A stretch of 64,000 nucleotides of DNA from Geosiphon pyriformis (taxonomy: Eukaryota > Glomeromycota > Glomeromycetes > Archaeosporales > Geosiphonaceae). The notes under the pieces are model-generated. The model had not been told where the DNA came from, searched no databases, and saw only the letters and a list, made by a program, of their open reading frames with translations. A program made the translations under genes and the position numbers. Position 1 is the first letter of the stretch, and every line of letters begins with the position of its first letter. The stretch lies in NCBI GenBank assembly GCA_016748015.1, contig JAAOMT010000369.1, forward strand, positions 1 to 64,000, in the 5' to 3' direction. This document shows positions 35,751-48,790 of this stretch, one piece after another.

Positions 35751-36139
35751 TTTTATTTTTTTATTTTTTAAAAAATTATATTTATTTGAAAATTATATTT
35801 ATTTAATAAATTATAAAAAATTAATTTAAATTTATAAAGTTTTATTAATTTATTTTAAACTTTTTTAATTAAATTAATTTATAAAAAGTTTAATATATAT
35901 TAAAATATAATTTTCAAAAATTAAATTTATACTTTTAAATTAATTTTTTACAATTTATTAAAATTTTATTTGTTTTTAATAATATAATATAAAATATGTA
36001 ATAAATATTAATCATTTTATTTATTTATTTTTTCAAATTTTTATACAAATTTATATTAAATTCAATAATTATTATATTTATTATTATATTTTAATGTTTA
36101 AAATTGGGTTTTAAAAAATAGATTTTAAATCTACAATAA

Positions 36140-36188
<49 letters not shown>

Positions 36189-36788
36189 TAAAAATAAATG
36201 AAATATTTTTTTAAATTTATTATCAGATTTTTTGTTGTTATACCAAAAAATTTTTTAACAAATTTAGTAAATAATTCATTTTAATATATATTAATATATT
36301 ATTAATTCATAAAAGAAATATGTTGTTAAAATACAAAAAAGATAAAAAAACTGTAATTTTGGTAGTTATAAATTTTTTTAAAAAACACAAATTCAAATTT
36401 TTTTAAAAGTTTATTTTATTAATATAATTGTAATATAACAATTATTTTTATTAAAAGTTAATGAAACAGAATTTTTAAAAATTAGTTATGTAGAAATATT
36501 ATAAATATCAAATAAAAATATTTATTTGCAAAAAACGAGAATTTACAAAAATCAAATATATATATAAATATATATATATATATGTTTAAAATTATAATGC
36601 AAAGTAAAAATCATATAATGGTAATAAAATAATTTAAAAGTCATCATAATTAGTATTTTGCATAAATATATCTCAATAAATTGCAATTCAATCTTTAATT
36701 TTGCAATTTCAAAGTTATAATAATAAATTTATTCGAGTTTAATATTGTGTTTTTTGAAATTGAAAAAATGGTATTTTAATTCAAGTTG
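35751..36788. other. AT-rich intergenic DNA with AAT and AT repeats
   Basis: No gene. An (AAT)n tract at about 36138-36188 and an AT run near 36556-36583. The remainder is featureless A and T. Confidence 0.5.
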
Positions 36789-36880
36789 AATCGAGTTTAA
36801 GAGTTTTTAAAATCTTAACTCGATTGAACTCGACTCATAATTTTCGAGTCGAATATGAGCCAACCCTTAATTCGACTCTA
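36789..36880. repeat. Cluster of ACTCGA/TCGAGT inverted repeats
   Basis: AATCGAGTTTAAGA (36789-36802) pairs with TCTTAACTCGATT (36813-36825) with one bulged base. TCGACTC (36830-36836) pairs exactly with GAGTCGA (36846-36852). Another TTCGACTC lies near 36871. Five copies of the core in about 90 bp stand out in AT-rich DNA about 150 bp before the LINS1-like start codon. It could be a regulatory element or a small mobile-element remnant. Confidence 0.55.
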
Positions 36881-37020
36881 TAATTTTATCAAAGAATAAC
36901 TTTTTGAAATTTGGAAAGTGATAGCTTCTTAACCAACATCATAATTTAATATATCTTTGGAAAATTTCCATTTTTCTCAAAACTTTTGTTTGACATAATA
37001 AAATTTTGTTAAAGCAAATA

Positions 37021-39474
37021 ATGTTCAATATGTCTACAATAAATGATGATAGAAATCTTATTACATTTCTTGAGGTTTTTTTTTCATATATTTTTTGATA
37101 TTAAACTTTTTTTCTGCTAACAATTACAGTGATCGATTAAATTTCATGATAGGAAATTTTACCTTCCCTAGATCATCAAGAAATCTCGGATAAGGAAGTT
37201 CGAGATCTTTTGACATACATGACAAAAATTATTAAAGTTTTAAGAAGTTGGTGTCAAAAAGTTGAGAATTCGATTATTACCGCGGAAAATGCAGGATCTT
37301 ATGAGAATTACTTTAACCGACTGAAATCAAACTATGGTCTATTGGTAAATTTTTCAAAAAGTTTGATGTTTAGTGTACAATTTCAAGCTTTTTGGCAATT
37401 AATCAGAATTTTTTTTTTTGGTTCCAGCTCAAGGTTTTTAGTATAGATGACAAATTTATTGTGCTCACTGCAAGGAAACTCTTTTTACAATGGGTACTTG
37501 TTCTCTCGACTGATGAGGTAAATTGATGATGAGTAATAACCTTAAATGGTTTTGGTGCATTTTTTTCTTATCGAGTGATCCTCTTTGTATCTCTTCAGAT
37601 CAATTTAATAGATGATATTAATCCCATCGATTTGCAAACACAAATATTATCCTCAATAAACGAAGTTATCACATTTTCCTTGAAAATATCTCAAGATTTC
37701 ACTGATCCCAAGATCTGGAATTTTTTAGCAGCAAATGCTTTGTTAGAAATACATCATTATATTTTAAAAGATTTCAGGAAGCTTTTGCGTGAACATGTCG
37801 AAGAAGATTATATGAATTCTGGGTTTAAAGGACACATTGGGTATCAACTTTGTTCCATACAAGAAAACTGGAGATGGATCGAGATATTTTTTAACCTTTT
37901 AAAGCTCAAAGTTGGTTATCATTGAAAAAAAAAATTTTTCAAAAACTTTACTTATCGATATTTAAACGTAATCTTTGACCTGTTTACTTTATTTTTTTGT
38001 AGACAGATTTCAAAGAATACCATCTTTTATTTGTGTCCTGCTTGACAATATTGGTAGATATTAAGAAATTACAAGAAATTTATGATGTGCAAGCATCATT
38101 CAAAGATGAAACCTTCCTTCAAAAATTAACATGTCAAATCGATCCTAATATAAACATGGTAGGTGTCAAGCGACAACTGTTTTCTGCAAATCTTAAAAAA
38201 AAATTCTATCGTAATTATTAATATGATTCACAAGATATCCAAGATTTTGAACTATAAACATATTTCAATTATTCGAAAAGCATTAGAGGTTCTACTCTTA
38301 ACGGCCAAATCAGCTAGAGATACTGTATTGGTATTATTTTTTGAATTAGATACAAATCAAAAGTTCGATTTTATGTTGACATTCTAGAATTTCAGAGCTT
38401 CTTTTAATATTATTTAGGTCTTCCAAGTCCTCGGTAGCATCTCAGAATACACTCGAAACCTTTTCGATTCGTTCAATGAATCACTTTTTGATCAAATATT
38501 ATCGGAAGATATTACTGAATTTTTTTATACAAAATATTCATTCTCACCCACAGAAATGATTTCGGATCAAGTCACCTTTTTGTTTTGCGATCGTGAATCT
38601 TTGAAACAGTTGACGGAAATATACATGACAGCTTTTATCAAACTGATAGATCTTCCATTAGAAAACATTGGAGAGGATAATGAAGTTTATCTTAATAATC
38701 AGTATTATTTTCAAACTGTGAATGAAGTAATTATTTTGTTGAAAGGTAAATATTTTAGGCAATCACTTCTAAAAATTACATTTCTGATTCATTTATTAAA
38801 CAAATTTTTTCTATTGTAATTAATTAGAACTTCTTTCTAGTCCAAATATTTTCACTTCTATATCAAGATTATACGGAGGTAATGATGGGGACATGATTGG
38901 ATTGATTTTGAACTTGATGAGATTCTTCATAGGCTCATCAAAATTCCATGAGGTTCCCGAGGAATTTACAGAAAAAAGGTTTTTTTTTTTAAATTGGTCA
39001 TTAGACTTTCAAATTCAAAAGAATCAAATTTTTACCTTTTCTGATTTACTTAGCTTTTTCGTAAACCTGTCTTCTTTGGTGACCGTCTTGGTTCAAAACT
39101 CTACCCCTCACGTGATCTTTCTCCGATTTTTGCAAGATATCGCGTTCGATCATTCAGTTTTATTGGATTTCTTGATTTCTAACGAGACTGCTTTTCTGGA
39201 ATTTATCATCATCTATTGCAAATATCTGGAAAATAATTCAAAATCATTTATCAATGTATGTGGGAAATTCGATGAACAATACCAAGATCAGGGTTTGGAT
39301 ATTTGGGAGAAAGAGGGATCTGAACCCTTTATCCTAAGATTTCTCAGTATGATTATTCAACTTCGAAAAGCAATTCAGTCTTTGATGTCAAGACAATTGT
39401 TTCCGTACAATGCGAAATCTTTAATCAATAGGCTCAAGTTAGTAGAAAGTATCTTTTCAATGGAATCACTTTGA
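37021..39474 (+). CDS. LINS1: LINES/LINS1-family protein
   Basis: Eight exons by frame and splice signals: 37021-37074, 37153-37344, 37428-37517, 37599-37910, 38003-38158, 38235-38330, 38418-38745, 38828-39474 (1875 nt, 624 residues). A further 75-bp intron (38979-39053, GT...TTAG) is possible; it keeps frame, so the product is 624 or 599 residues. The C-terminal half carries the family signature: FLRFL.DI.FDHSVLLDFLIS.ET.FLEF, then F...C.KFD, and the extreme C terminus LFPYN..SLI..L, all shared with animal and plant Lines proteins. Helical throughout. Its molecular function in fungi is not established. Weak points: the first donor (GAG/GTTTTT), the acceptor AAG before 38235, and the first ATG. 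Confidence 0.85.
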
Positions 39475-40104
39475 ATTATATAAAAGAGAATAGCCTTGAT
39501 ATATAAATATATATATATATACATATATATTAAATATTGTCCAATTAGTCAAATTTGGTTCCATTCTTAGACTAAAATCTAAAATATTATTTTCTCACTT
39601 TTTTTATACTATCATAAACAGATAAAAAAAAAATCACCATATTAATGGTTTAAATTTTTTGGTAAATATACAAAACGAAAAATTTTCACGTTTCAACATT
39701 TGAAAACCGCAAAAGTACCAAACTTATTGAATCTTAATTACCATATTACATTAAACTTGATAAGTGGAAATATAAAATACCAAATGTATTTTGAATTAAA
39801 ATATTTATAGTGATTTTAAACATGTTAAATTTAATCCATCCAAAATAAACAAATATATAAGGTAAAAAGGGGGATGGAGGAATATTTTTGGTAAAATTTA
39901 ATAATTTTTGATGGAGTTGTGATAAAAAAGATTATAAAAAAAATAAAAAAAAGATAATTGTTCAATTGAGAAAATGGAATATTTTCACGCGTTTTTATTA
40001 TCCCACGCGAATTAATTTTTGTCAACTTTGTCATAATACTTTATTTTATATTCGCCACAACACCCCCACTTTTTACCTTATATATTCCAAATTAATCAAT
40101 AATA

Positions 40105-40167
<63 letters not shown>

Positions 40168-41969
40168 TTATATATACATATAATAAAGGTTTTCTTCAAA
40201 TGAAACTAAAATAATGTTTATGTTTATGATACTCTATATATTTTTATTTTAACCTTTTATTAAAACATAAAAAATAGTATTCATATTTTTGGTAAAAAAA
40301 ATTGAAAATCAAAGTTTTATAATTAAAATGTCTCTAATCTTATACATCACCTCTCTTTCCCTGATTTTCACCAAAACCCTTTCTATTTTCCTGTTTTAAT
40401 CTAAATATCACAGTCTGATCTTCAATTTCTTATTTATTTTCTCCGTTATTTCTGTTTACCAAATAAAAATTCAATCTAAAAATTTCCGATTCTTATGATC
40501 GCTAATTTTAAACAATGTTTTGATATATTTCCCATGTTCCATGTTAATCGTCTCAAATATCTTCATCACAGGACATGTATTTAAAGATATTATTGCCCAT
40601 CATCCAATAAAACAAATTGCGTTCTGGAACAAATTCTCTAAAAAATGCGAAAAGGATCTTATAGACGCAGATTTTGAATCTTGCTCTCACACCTTCTCAT
40701 AGCATTATGCTCAAATATTTCACGCATAATGAGAATATATATCAAAATCCCACTTTTCATCATCCTAAACAATTTTAAAGCACAAGTTCAAATTATATCA
40801 AAGAAAATAAGAGAATTTACAAATGAAACAAATACAAAGTGGGGAAAATACATATTAGGAAAAAAATAGCTATTCAAAACACAAGATTAAAAAAAATCAA
40901 AATTTTGAAACATGAAAAAATGCATTGAACGCGCTCTTTGATAAATTTTTGAGGCGTGAAAAACAATGTTGATTGAGAAAAGATTAAAGATGCAAAGGTT
41001 AATTAATCTACTATCTCTTCCTCATCCCCCAACCCCAAAGAGAAAATAATAATATGTGCAGAGCATTCGTGGTTTGTCCACTGACTGGTTGCCGTTGTGT
41101 GCGTTGAACGTGTATCCGAATACAACACAATTTGTTTATTTCCAAAATCGACGGACGATGTGTTATGCACGTATCGTACCGATGGTGATAATCGGTGTGT
41201 ACAAAAACTATCTTGCGTTTTAAATAGTCGGAGAGGAAAGAGAGAAAAGCTGGGTGATCGACGCGAAAATTTATTTAGAATACGCGTACAACAGATGGAG
41301 CTTGACTTAAAATAATCGTAAAGTTAGAATTGTAAATCTCTTGGATTCATACTATATAATCAAAGGGGAATAGGAACAATGGGAATAAAAACAAATTTTC
41401 TACAAGAAAAAGGGATATGAGAGAGAAAATACTAACATAATGGGGAAGAGATTACTAACAAGTGAAAGTACTACAAAAAAAAATGTTTATGTTTTGTGCA
41501 AATTGGTATGTTTGATCGAGTTTGCGTGGTGGTCAAAGTATAAGTAATGTAACAAAGAATCACTTACAATCAAAGAACTATTTTTACAAAAGTTTTGTTA
41601 TGGTTGTAAAAAAACAATGTCAGAAGATGAAGATGTGAGAAAAATGAATTGGGGAAAAAAGAGGAGGTGAATGTGTGGTTGTGCGTTGTACATCATACAT
41701 ACAAAAATGTGGAGTTGTTTCACCCCACCACGCAAAATTCTAGATCAAGAGGTTGTGCTGGTTTTTGTAAAATAAAGAAAAAATACAAAGAATATATTAC
41801 TAAAATAAAATGAAGAACGTTAAAGGAGAAAAAGTAATCGAAACCGTCACCACCAGAACGTCAAGACTGGTGTATTCTCTTTCATCCCTCCAGCAGAAGC
41901 AACATAAAAAAAAGATGACTGTCGGGAAGAAAGAATAAGAAAATGGGAAATTATGGAGGGGAAATTTTT
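39475..41969. other. Intergenic between convergent genes
   Basis: Contains both 3' untranslated regions. (AAT)n at about 40096-40165 and an AT repeat near 39500-39530. From 41000 to 41969 the base composition is close to that of the flanking gene and likely represents its 3' untranslated region on the minus strand. Short frames (40520-40702, 41097-41315) have no family features and I do not call them genes. Confidence 0.5.
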
Positions 41970-44900
41970 TTACAAGTATGAATATGCGGGTGCGTAATCG
42001 TTCAACCCAATCATGCCAAGGTTGTTAAGGTTGTTGAAATTGCCGAGTCCGTTAAACGGATACCCGAGCATATTCAAATTGTTCATATTGAGGTTACCAA
42101 TGGAGTTCATGGCCTGTAATTGTTGCTCACGGTGCAATTTTCCTTGGATACGTTTACCATAGGGTGTGTTTCGAATGGCTGGCAGCAAAGGCCTAATGCA
42201 ATCCACCAGCTAAAGAAGAGGCGAATTAAGTCAATACATCTGAGTACGATATTTCCCATTATCAAAATAATAAAACGTTCAAACCCACTTGAGCACGCTG
42301 TATAGGATCTGCATAATCCAGAGAGGTCTGAACCACGTAATTCGCATATGAATCACGTAATAACTTATCAAGACGGCTCTTATTAAGCATCTCTTCAATC
42401 AAGTATTTTCGCGTTTCTGGTTCTGCAACCCGGATGCACTTTAGAATAGGGAAAAAGACAATGTTCATCGATTTCAGTATAACCATAATTTAAAACTGAA
42501 TAGTTTTAAAAAATATTTTTTTAATCACCTTTTCCATGACATTAGAGCTAAACTTTTGCACTGATAGCAAACAAACATGCCCAATGAAACGGCGAATCAA
42601 AGAATCGGTGAATCGAATATCCCCAAGATCCAAAACGTATTGGACGACGTAATTGCCAAAAGGATCCTATTTTTCCAAAAAATTTGGGTAATTGAAGAAT
42701 TGTATTGAGGAATTTGAACATTCAAAAATTTGGAGTATCTTTTAGGAAATTTTCAATTATTTTTACCAACCTGTACCAACGTTAACGCGTGATAAGTGAT
42801 TTCGGTGACAAGTTGGAACTTTTGAGCTTCAGAGGCATGATCAATACAGCGTTGAAGTACACAACAGCCGTGACGATGGGTCGCAACTTCGACACAATGC
42901 TGACTGACTGCATTGTAAATGAACTAGAATTAAAATCAAACAGTTAACTTGGTGAATTAAAGTGTCTCGTCATTGAATAAATTCTCTGATAAGATAATAA
43001 ACCCTACTTGATTATCATCAGAGCTCAAACGATTCAGGCATTTCTGAATCACGTGATTGCCGTTCAAATCCTTAATCAAGGTGACCACGTTAGGATTCAA
43101 GGCAACAATAACCATTCGAATCTGCATCTTGTTCTTTGAATTAGCAAAGTAGAGAATTTTGGTTAGTGGAGTTCGATGATTGAAAAGAAGACGAGAGAAT
43201 TAGAGATGTTTACTCACAGCTGCCCGACCAGTTCGTCTGATTTGTTGCGACGTTGACAAGAATTCAATCATTTTTTGAACCGCGCGGGTACCATGCATAT
43301 TCAGAGAAATATTGACTAATTCCGGAGCAACCGTCTCAACAATTATGGTACGTTGATCATCATTACAGTACTCGAGCAGTTTCTGACACAAGTAATTACC
43401 AAAAGGATCTAGATTTGTCGTTTCAAAGAGAAAGGTGAGAATTTGAATGTGAATCGCAAAAGATTGTAGACGTGAAACAATTACTAACCGGTCATAAGTT
43501 CAACGAAATGGCTGAAAACTTCGTTGAAAATCATGTTGATATACTTTTCATTCTTTTCTTCCAACTTCTTTTGAAGATATCGACAACCGTGTTGATCTTT
43601 GCAAAGTGAATAAATCTCGCCGATTAAATCGTCAAGCAAGACGCCGGAAAATCGATTCACTAGAGATGGCGAGTTGGCAAGAAAATTTTTGATTAGTAAA
43701 TTTTTATTTAGGTAGAAGATGACGAGATACGATTCCAAATTCTTTACCTTCTAGTTCACTATTCATTCGTTTTTGATTGAGTTTCGCAAGGGCAATGTTG
43801 TTCGAATGCAGAATTCCTCGGTGCCCATTGAGGGTGGCATTGAAAGCGAGATTTTGATTATATCCAAACCCATTTGAACCTTGGAACATGCTCATTCCTC
43901 CAAGTGTACCACCTAGGCCATTCATACCATATTGTCCATATAACGCGGCAGCAGTACCTAAAGAAGGCATGACGCCAGGATATGCCAAATGTGCAGCGAG
44001 TCCCATCGAAGATAATGAGCTACCCCCACTACTACTACTACCCGAACCCGCACCCAATCCATGATGAGTATGTGCATATTGACAACGTTCACCACGTGAG
44101 CAGAAACCTTGTTGATAAAATCGACAAATCCCGGAAGCGGCAGCCCCAAGATCAGTCCCATTGTGCATCTGAATAGCTTGAGCGAGTTGTGAATCAACGT
44201 CTACCAGATCAGTGTAAGATCTTTCACGACGAACCAAACGACCTCCACCAGCTTGTAAGTCTGGTGTCGAGTAGGAGTTGGAAAGTTTGGGTATTGGCTT
44301 TGATGGCATAGATTCTGTGACCAGATTTTCCAGTTTTTTCCTATCGTTCGCATAGGTAGTTTCATTAGAAAGATTTTCAGCGGACGACTTCCTGGTTGCG
44401 GATGAATTATTCGATTCCGAGAAAATTGTCGTCATTTGATCAAGATGTGACCTCTGATAACGTTCAGATGTTTCGTGCGGCTTCGGAATGGCATATTGAG
44501 ACCAATCGACGTTGCGTAGTGCCTCTAGGCCCCGAGAATGACGAGGTGAAGTTTGAGCTAATGGCGCCAAATCCAACGCAGCTGATGAAGCGGATAGCTA
44601 AAGAGATTTTGAATGGAAAAAATGTGAGAGGTGAAAAATTTTCCTCTAAATGATATCGTTTAAATGAGAACACGCACCATTCCAGGATAACTATCACGGC
44701 GTACGAGGATCGGAAACTTGTCATCATCAGTGTTCATTTGAAGATAACGATGTACGTAAGAAGACGACATACTAGCATTTTCTATATAGATCAAGGAAAA
44801 ATTTGAGAAATTAGTGATTTATTTCACCGATATAAATATCTATGGTAGATGGACGCGATTTGACTTTTGAAAACAAAAATCAGATTTTAAAGAAATATAC

Positions 44901-46684
44901 CTCCAGAAGCTTCTCCATCATCTTCAAGGAGGAATTTATCGTTGAATTGGGAGAATAATGGGCCATCAGAAGAATTCGTTGAGACGTTCGCCACCGTTGC
45001 TTCATCTATCATGTTGCGTGTGAGAGCTGCTTGAAGTAAATTTTGAGGATGTGCTGAGAGACGTTTCGTAGTTTTCCTAATTTAAAATTAATGAATTAAT
45101 GAAGGATTCTAATGCCTTTGAAATATTAATTTAGATTCTGAATAAAGTTAACTTACTCAGTCTCATTTTTGGATTCATCTTCTTTTCCGTTGATAGTTAA
45201 TTTTTCAATCTCTGGCCACTCTGGTTTTTCTGATGTTTCGTTCGAATTGCGTCTGGAGGTTGGAACAGAACGTGATACGTTCGGAAGTCGAGGTAACGGT
45301 AGCGGTTGCGTCTGCTGTGATTGAGGTTGAGGATTTGGACTATTATTTTGATTCTCATTATTAATTTTTTTATTTTTGCCAAGAGTAGTAGTTTGAGTGA
45401 CAACCGATTGGGAATTATTTTTCGCTTTTGATGTGGTGGTGGAGGTGGTGGTGGTGGTGGTGGTGGTGGTGGTGGATGAAGAAAGAGCTAATATGCCAGC
45501 AGAAGGAGACGAGAGTTTAGGCATGGTGTTTGATCTGGCACGAGTGTCATTAGGTGACATCGCCGGTGGTGTACTGGGAGCACTGTTGCTATTATTGGTT
45601 GATTGATGTTGTTTGAGCAAATCTTGTTCTTCTTGCAATTGTTGAAGTTCAAGCATTTTCATGTGCTTCTCGAACAATTTTCGTTGTTCCAAACGTTGAC
45701 GTTCCCATTCCAAACGTTTTTGTTCCAATTTCTTTAACATACAGACGGTAAAAAAAAATGGTAAGTTGTTGAAATTACGAAGTACGAAAAAGAAAGAAAG
45801 AAAGAAAGAATATACACGCAATAAACACAATAGAAATAATTGGGTATTTAATTTATAAAAAAGTTCGTGACTTACAGCGTCAACTCTGGAAGTATTTGTT
45901 GGACTTGATTTACGCTGATTATGAGGGATCTTTAATAAGATGCAAAAAGGAATAAAAATCAGGAAATTTTTTGATAAAACAAAGATTTCCTCAAGAATGA
46001 GCAGGTTTGATTTATGTTTGATAAAGCTAATGATTGATTATGAAAAATAAATACCAATTTTGGTTGTTCTAGATCCGAATCAAAAGCGGCTGGGAATAAA
46101 TTTAATGATGATGATCCTTCGTTCATGTCTGACTCTCGGGTAGGAGAATTCCGATCAATACAGCCTTCAAATTTAATGTCCAAAGCAGAGGACGATTGAG
46201 TAGAAGAAGATGGGAGTGGTGGAGAACTCAAAGCACCACTAGACGCTTGACGTTGTAATTGACGAAGAAGAATTTCCCGATCATTTGATGCGTCTGATGA
46301 TAAAGTGTGATTGTTGGGATCAGAGATACCATTGTCAAGATTATTCGTAGTTGTAGGATTTAATAATGATATGGCCGTTACATAACGTGTAGTCTTCGAA
46401 TCGAGGTTATTGTTATTGGTGCTGGTACTGGTACTGGTACTGATATTATTGTTATAATTATAATTATTATTATTATTATTATTATTATTTGTTGAAGTAC
46501 GATTCATGTTGTTATTTGGCTGCATTGACGACGATGATGATGAAGAAGATGAGGACGATGATGATGATGTTACGGAGGCTACGGACGATGAAGACGATTT
46601 CAAATTTCCAGGATGATATTCTTTTGTATAAATATTGTGCGGAAATAAGGCAGCGCCAGAATTTGACGCAGCTAAAGCGGACAT
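41970..46684 (-). CDS. PUF (Pumilio) RNA-binding protein with CCCH finger
   Basis: Thirteen exons, minus strand: 46055-46684, 45876-45929, 45157-45731, 44901-45076, 44678-44781, 43748-44597, 43489-43659, 43218-43408, 43008-43127, 42771-42923, 42529-42666, 42289-42438, 41970-42209. The total is 3552 nt, 1183 residues, with all phases consistent. N-terminal half: Ser and Asn runs, a charged coiled coil (about 229-270, KLEQKRLEWERQR), a Thr run. CCCH finger CX7CX5CX3H at about 671-690. Pumilio domain from about 805: repeat cores CRYLQ, NYLCQ, TRAVQ, NHVIQ, CCVLQ, NYVVQ, SNVMEK, NYVVQ. By the known PUF code this reads UGUAUAUA. Likely cytoplasmic, controlling mRNA stability or translation. The C-terminal tail is Asn/Leu-rich. 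Start: first ATG in a frame closed upstream by a stop. Confidence 0.93.
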
Positions 46685-47023
46685 GCTGGGGATGTACCGA
46701 ATTTGCAATGTGATTATGATGTAATTTGCTTCACGGTAAGAGATATTTCAAGTTAAGAAACTCAGCCTAAAATTGAGTTTGTATTTAATTGAATTGGGTG
46801 AAGGGGGAGAGAAGGAATATTAATAAAGAAATTAAGTTGTTAGAAAAGCGATTTCAAAAACTTCTTGAAGATAAAAAATTCTAAATTTGAAAAATAGTGA
46901 AAGTGATATTCTATATTAGGGTAGTTGTGAAGTTTTGGAAGATTAAACCAACAGTCAGACACGCAAATCAGTGTTCTTTATGGTGGTAAAAGTACAGATA
47001 GTGATAGTAATGATAATAATAGA

Positions 47024-47073
<50 letters not shown>

Positions 47074-47796
47074 TAATAGTAATAATCCTAGTAATAGTAA
47101 TAATAGTAACAATAGTAGAGGATAAAATTCTATAATACTATTAATTAATAATAATAATAATAATAGTTTACAATTTTAGAAAAGAAGTCTAATAGTGAGG
47201 AAGAAAAATTGAGGAGGAATGAATAAAAAGGAGCGTGGGATGCAAATAATAATCAAAATATAAAATTATCAAGACGAATTGAACCCTGTTCAGTCAATCT
47301 TAATTAATAAAAATGAAAATAATAATAATAATAATAAAAATAATAATTAGGAAAATATGTAGAAAGAAAAAGAGAGAGGGAAACCTAAGAAAGATTTTAA
47401 GCTAATGGAACGTAGAATATATAGGAAGCAGCATGTTCTTTCAAGTTAGGTTGGCTGACTGGATAGCTGGCTGGTTGGTCGGTTGGTTGCTTGGTTAAAG
47501 GGTTGCGCCAAGCAGGAGAGCGACTTTATGCACCCGGTGCAGCTGGAGAAAGCGAGACAAACTAATATATGTAGGTGTGGTAGTTAAGTGTACCTATGTC
47601 TCTAACTTTTTAGTTGATTCCTCTTTTTTGGTCGGTAGATTGAAAGAGAACAATGAAAAGTTCATGAAACTTTTTAAACTTTTGTTCAAGACCTAAAACT
47701 TTGGAGAAAGAGAAGCCAACTTCTACACTTTGTATTCGCTGTTGAGAGTTAAGGATCGTCCAAGCTTATTATTGCTTTATTCGGAGTGTTTTTGTT

Positions 47797-47819
47797 TGTG
47801 GTGGTAGTGGTGGTGGTGG

Positions 47820-47856
<37 letters not shown>

Positions 47857-47865
47857 GGTGTTGGT
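47797..47865. repeat. (GGT)n(GTT)n microsatellite
   Basis: Compound trinucleotide tract; on the minus strand it reads AAC/ACC repeats upstream of the PUF gene. Confidence 0.9.
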
Positions 47866-48000
47866 GATTGGTTTGAAAGGTGATGATTAGCGGTGTGCGC
47901 TTTGTAAAAGTTTGAATTCGGGGCGTATGTCCGGGATCAAAACAAGTGCCGATTCCGAAAAAGTCGAGTATAACGCGTTTTGAGCCAATCAAAACAACAA

Positions 48001-48028
48001 AAATAATAATAACAAAAACAATAATAAC

Positions 48029-48086
<58 letters not shown>

Positions 48087-48115
48087 GTAATAATAATAAT
48101 AATGATAATAATAAA
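48001..48115. repeat. (AAT)n microsatellite
   Basis: More than thirty AAT/AAC/AGT units. Confidence 0.9.
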
Positions 48116-48440
48116 GGAAGGATCAAATAATCACAAGAAGAAAAGAAGCGAACTAAAAGGTATCTCTTTTGAAATTCTTTTACAAGTCTGACTGATGGTT
48201 TATCCCGAAAAATAACAAAAAGAACCTTGGAGCGGCATGGGTGTGGGAAAGAAAACGAAAAAGCAGGGAAAAAACAATCATCATCAAATATATGGCTCAC
48301 CCGATTGATAACATAAACAAGCGACCGAGTAGGAAACAAGAAAAAGTTTCGAAACTTAGAATATCGTCCTCGTTTGAACTTTGTCGTCTCCGTTATTATG
48401 TAAGAGTATTAGAATCGGAGTGGTACTCAACCTGAAAGTC

Positions 48441-48755
48441 GAGGAAAAAAAAGAAGAGAGAAAAATTTTTGTGCTTGTTTAGTTTGCCCTGTGTTTATAT
48501 GGAGAAAATTTAGTGGGTGTATTAAAAACGTGGGTGGCAAATTTGTAGTGGTTTGCACTGTTGATGACGATTATGACGATAAAAGAAAAAAAAAAGTTTA
48601 CTATCAACAGAATAATAGGGTGTGACAGTACAGATAGAAGTTTACTCAATTGACGATTTTTTTAATAATAATAGAAGTTCAATGTTATTCTTTAAAATTT
48701 TCAAAGAAAATATTCAACTTTAAAAAATATTTTTTTCCCGTTGGCTACACCAATT

Positions 48756-48790
<35 letters not shown>

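Larger units (their letters stand above)
46685..48440. other. Long upstream region of the PUF gene, microsatellites
   Basis: No convincing gene. It probably contains the promoter and 5' untranslated region of the minus-strand PUF gene. Repeats: (AAT)n 47025-47092, (AAT)n 47316-47346, a GGTTGGCTGG-like tract 47449-47510, (GGT/GTT)n 47797-47865, (AAT)n 48001-48115. The frame at 47777-47992 (poly-Gln/His) is a product of the trinucleotide tract. Confidence 0.5.

Noticed and set aside
36138-36188. AAT repeat considered as a CRISPR-like array
   Set aside because: Simple trinucleotide microsatellite without spacers; eukaryotic setting.
40520-41315. Short frames between the convergent genes
   Set aside because: No homology features, no splice-supported extension; likely untranslated or intergenic DNA.
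43958-44653. Frames on both strands overlapping PUF exon 6
   Set aside because: Wrong frames of a well supported coding exon with the CCCH finger.
47777-47992. Poly-Gln/His reading frame on the minus strand
   Set aside because: Product of the GTT/GGT microsatellite upstream of the PUF gene; no conserved part.
47946-48191. Poly-Ile and poly-Leu frames on both strands
   Set aside because: Artefacts of the AAT microsatellite at 48001-48115.
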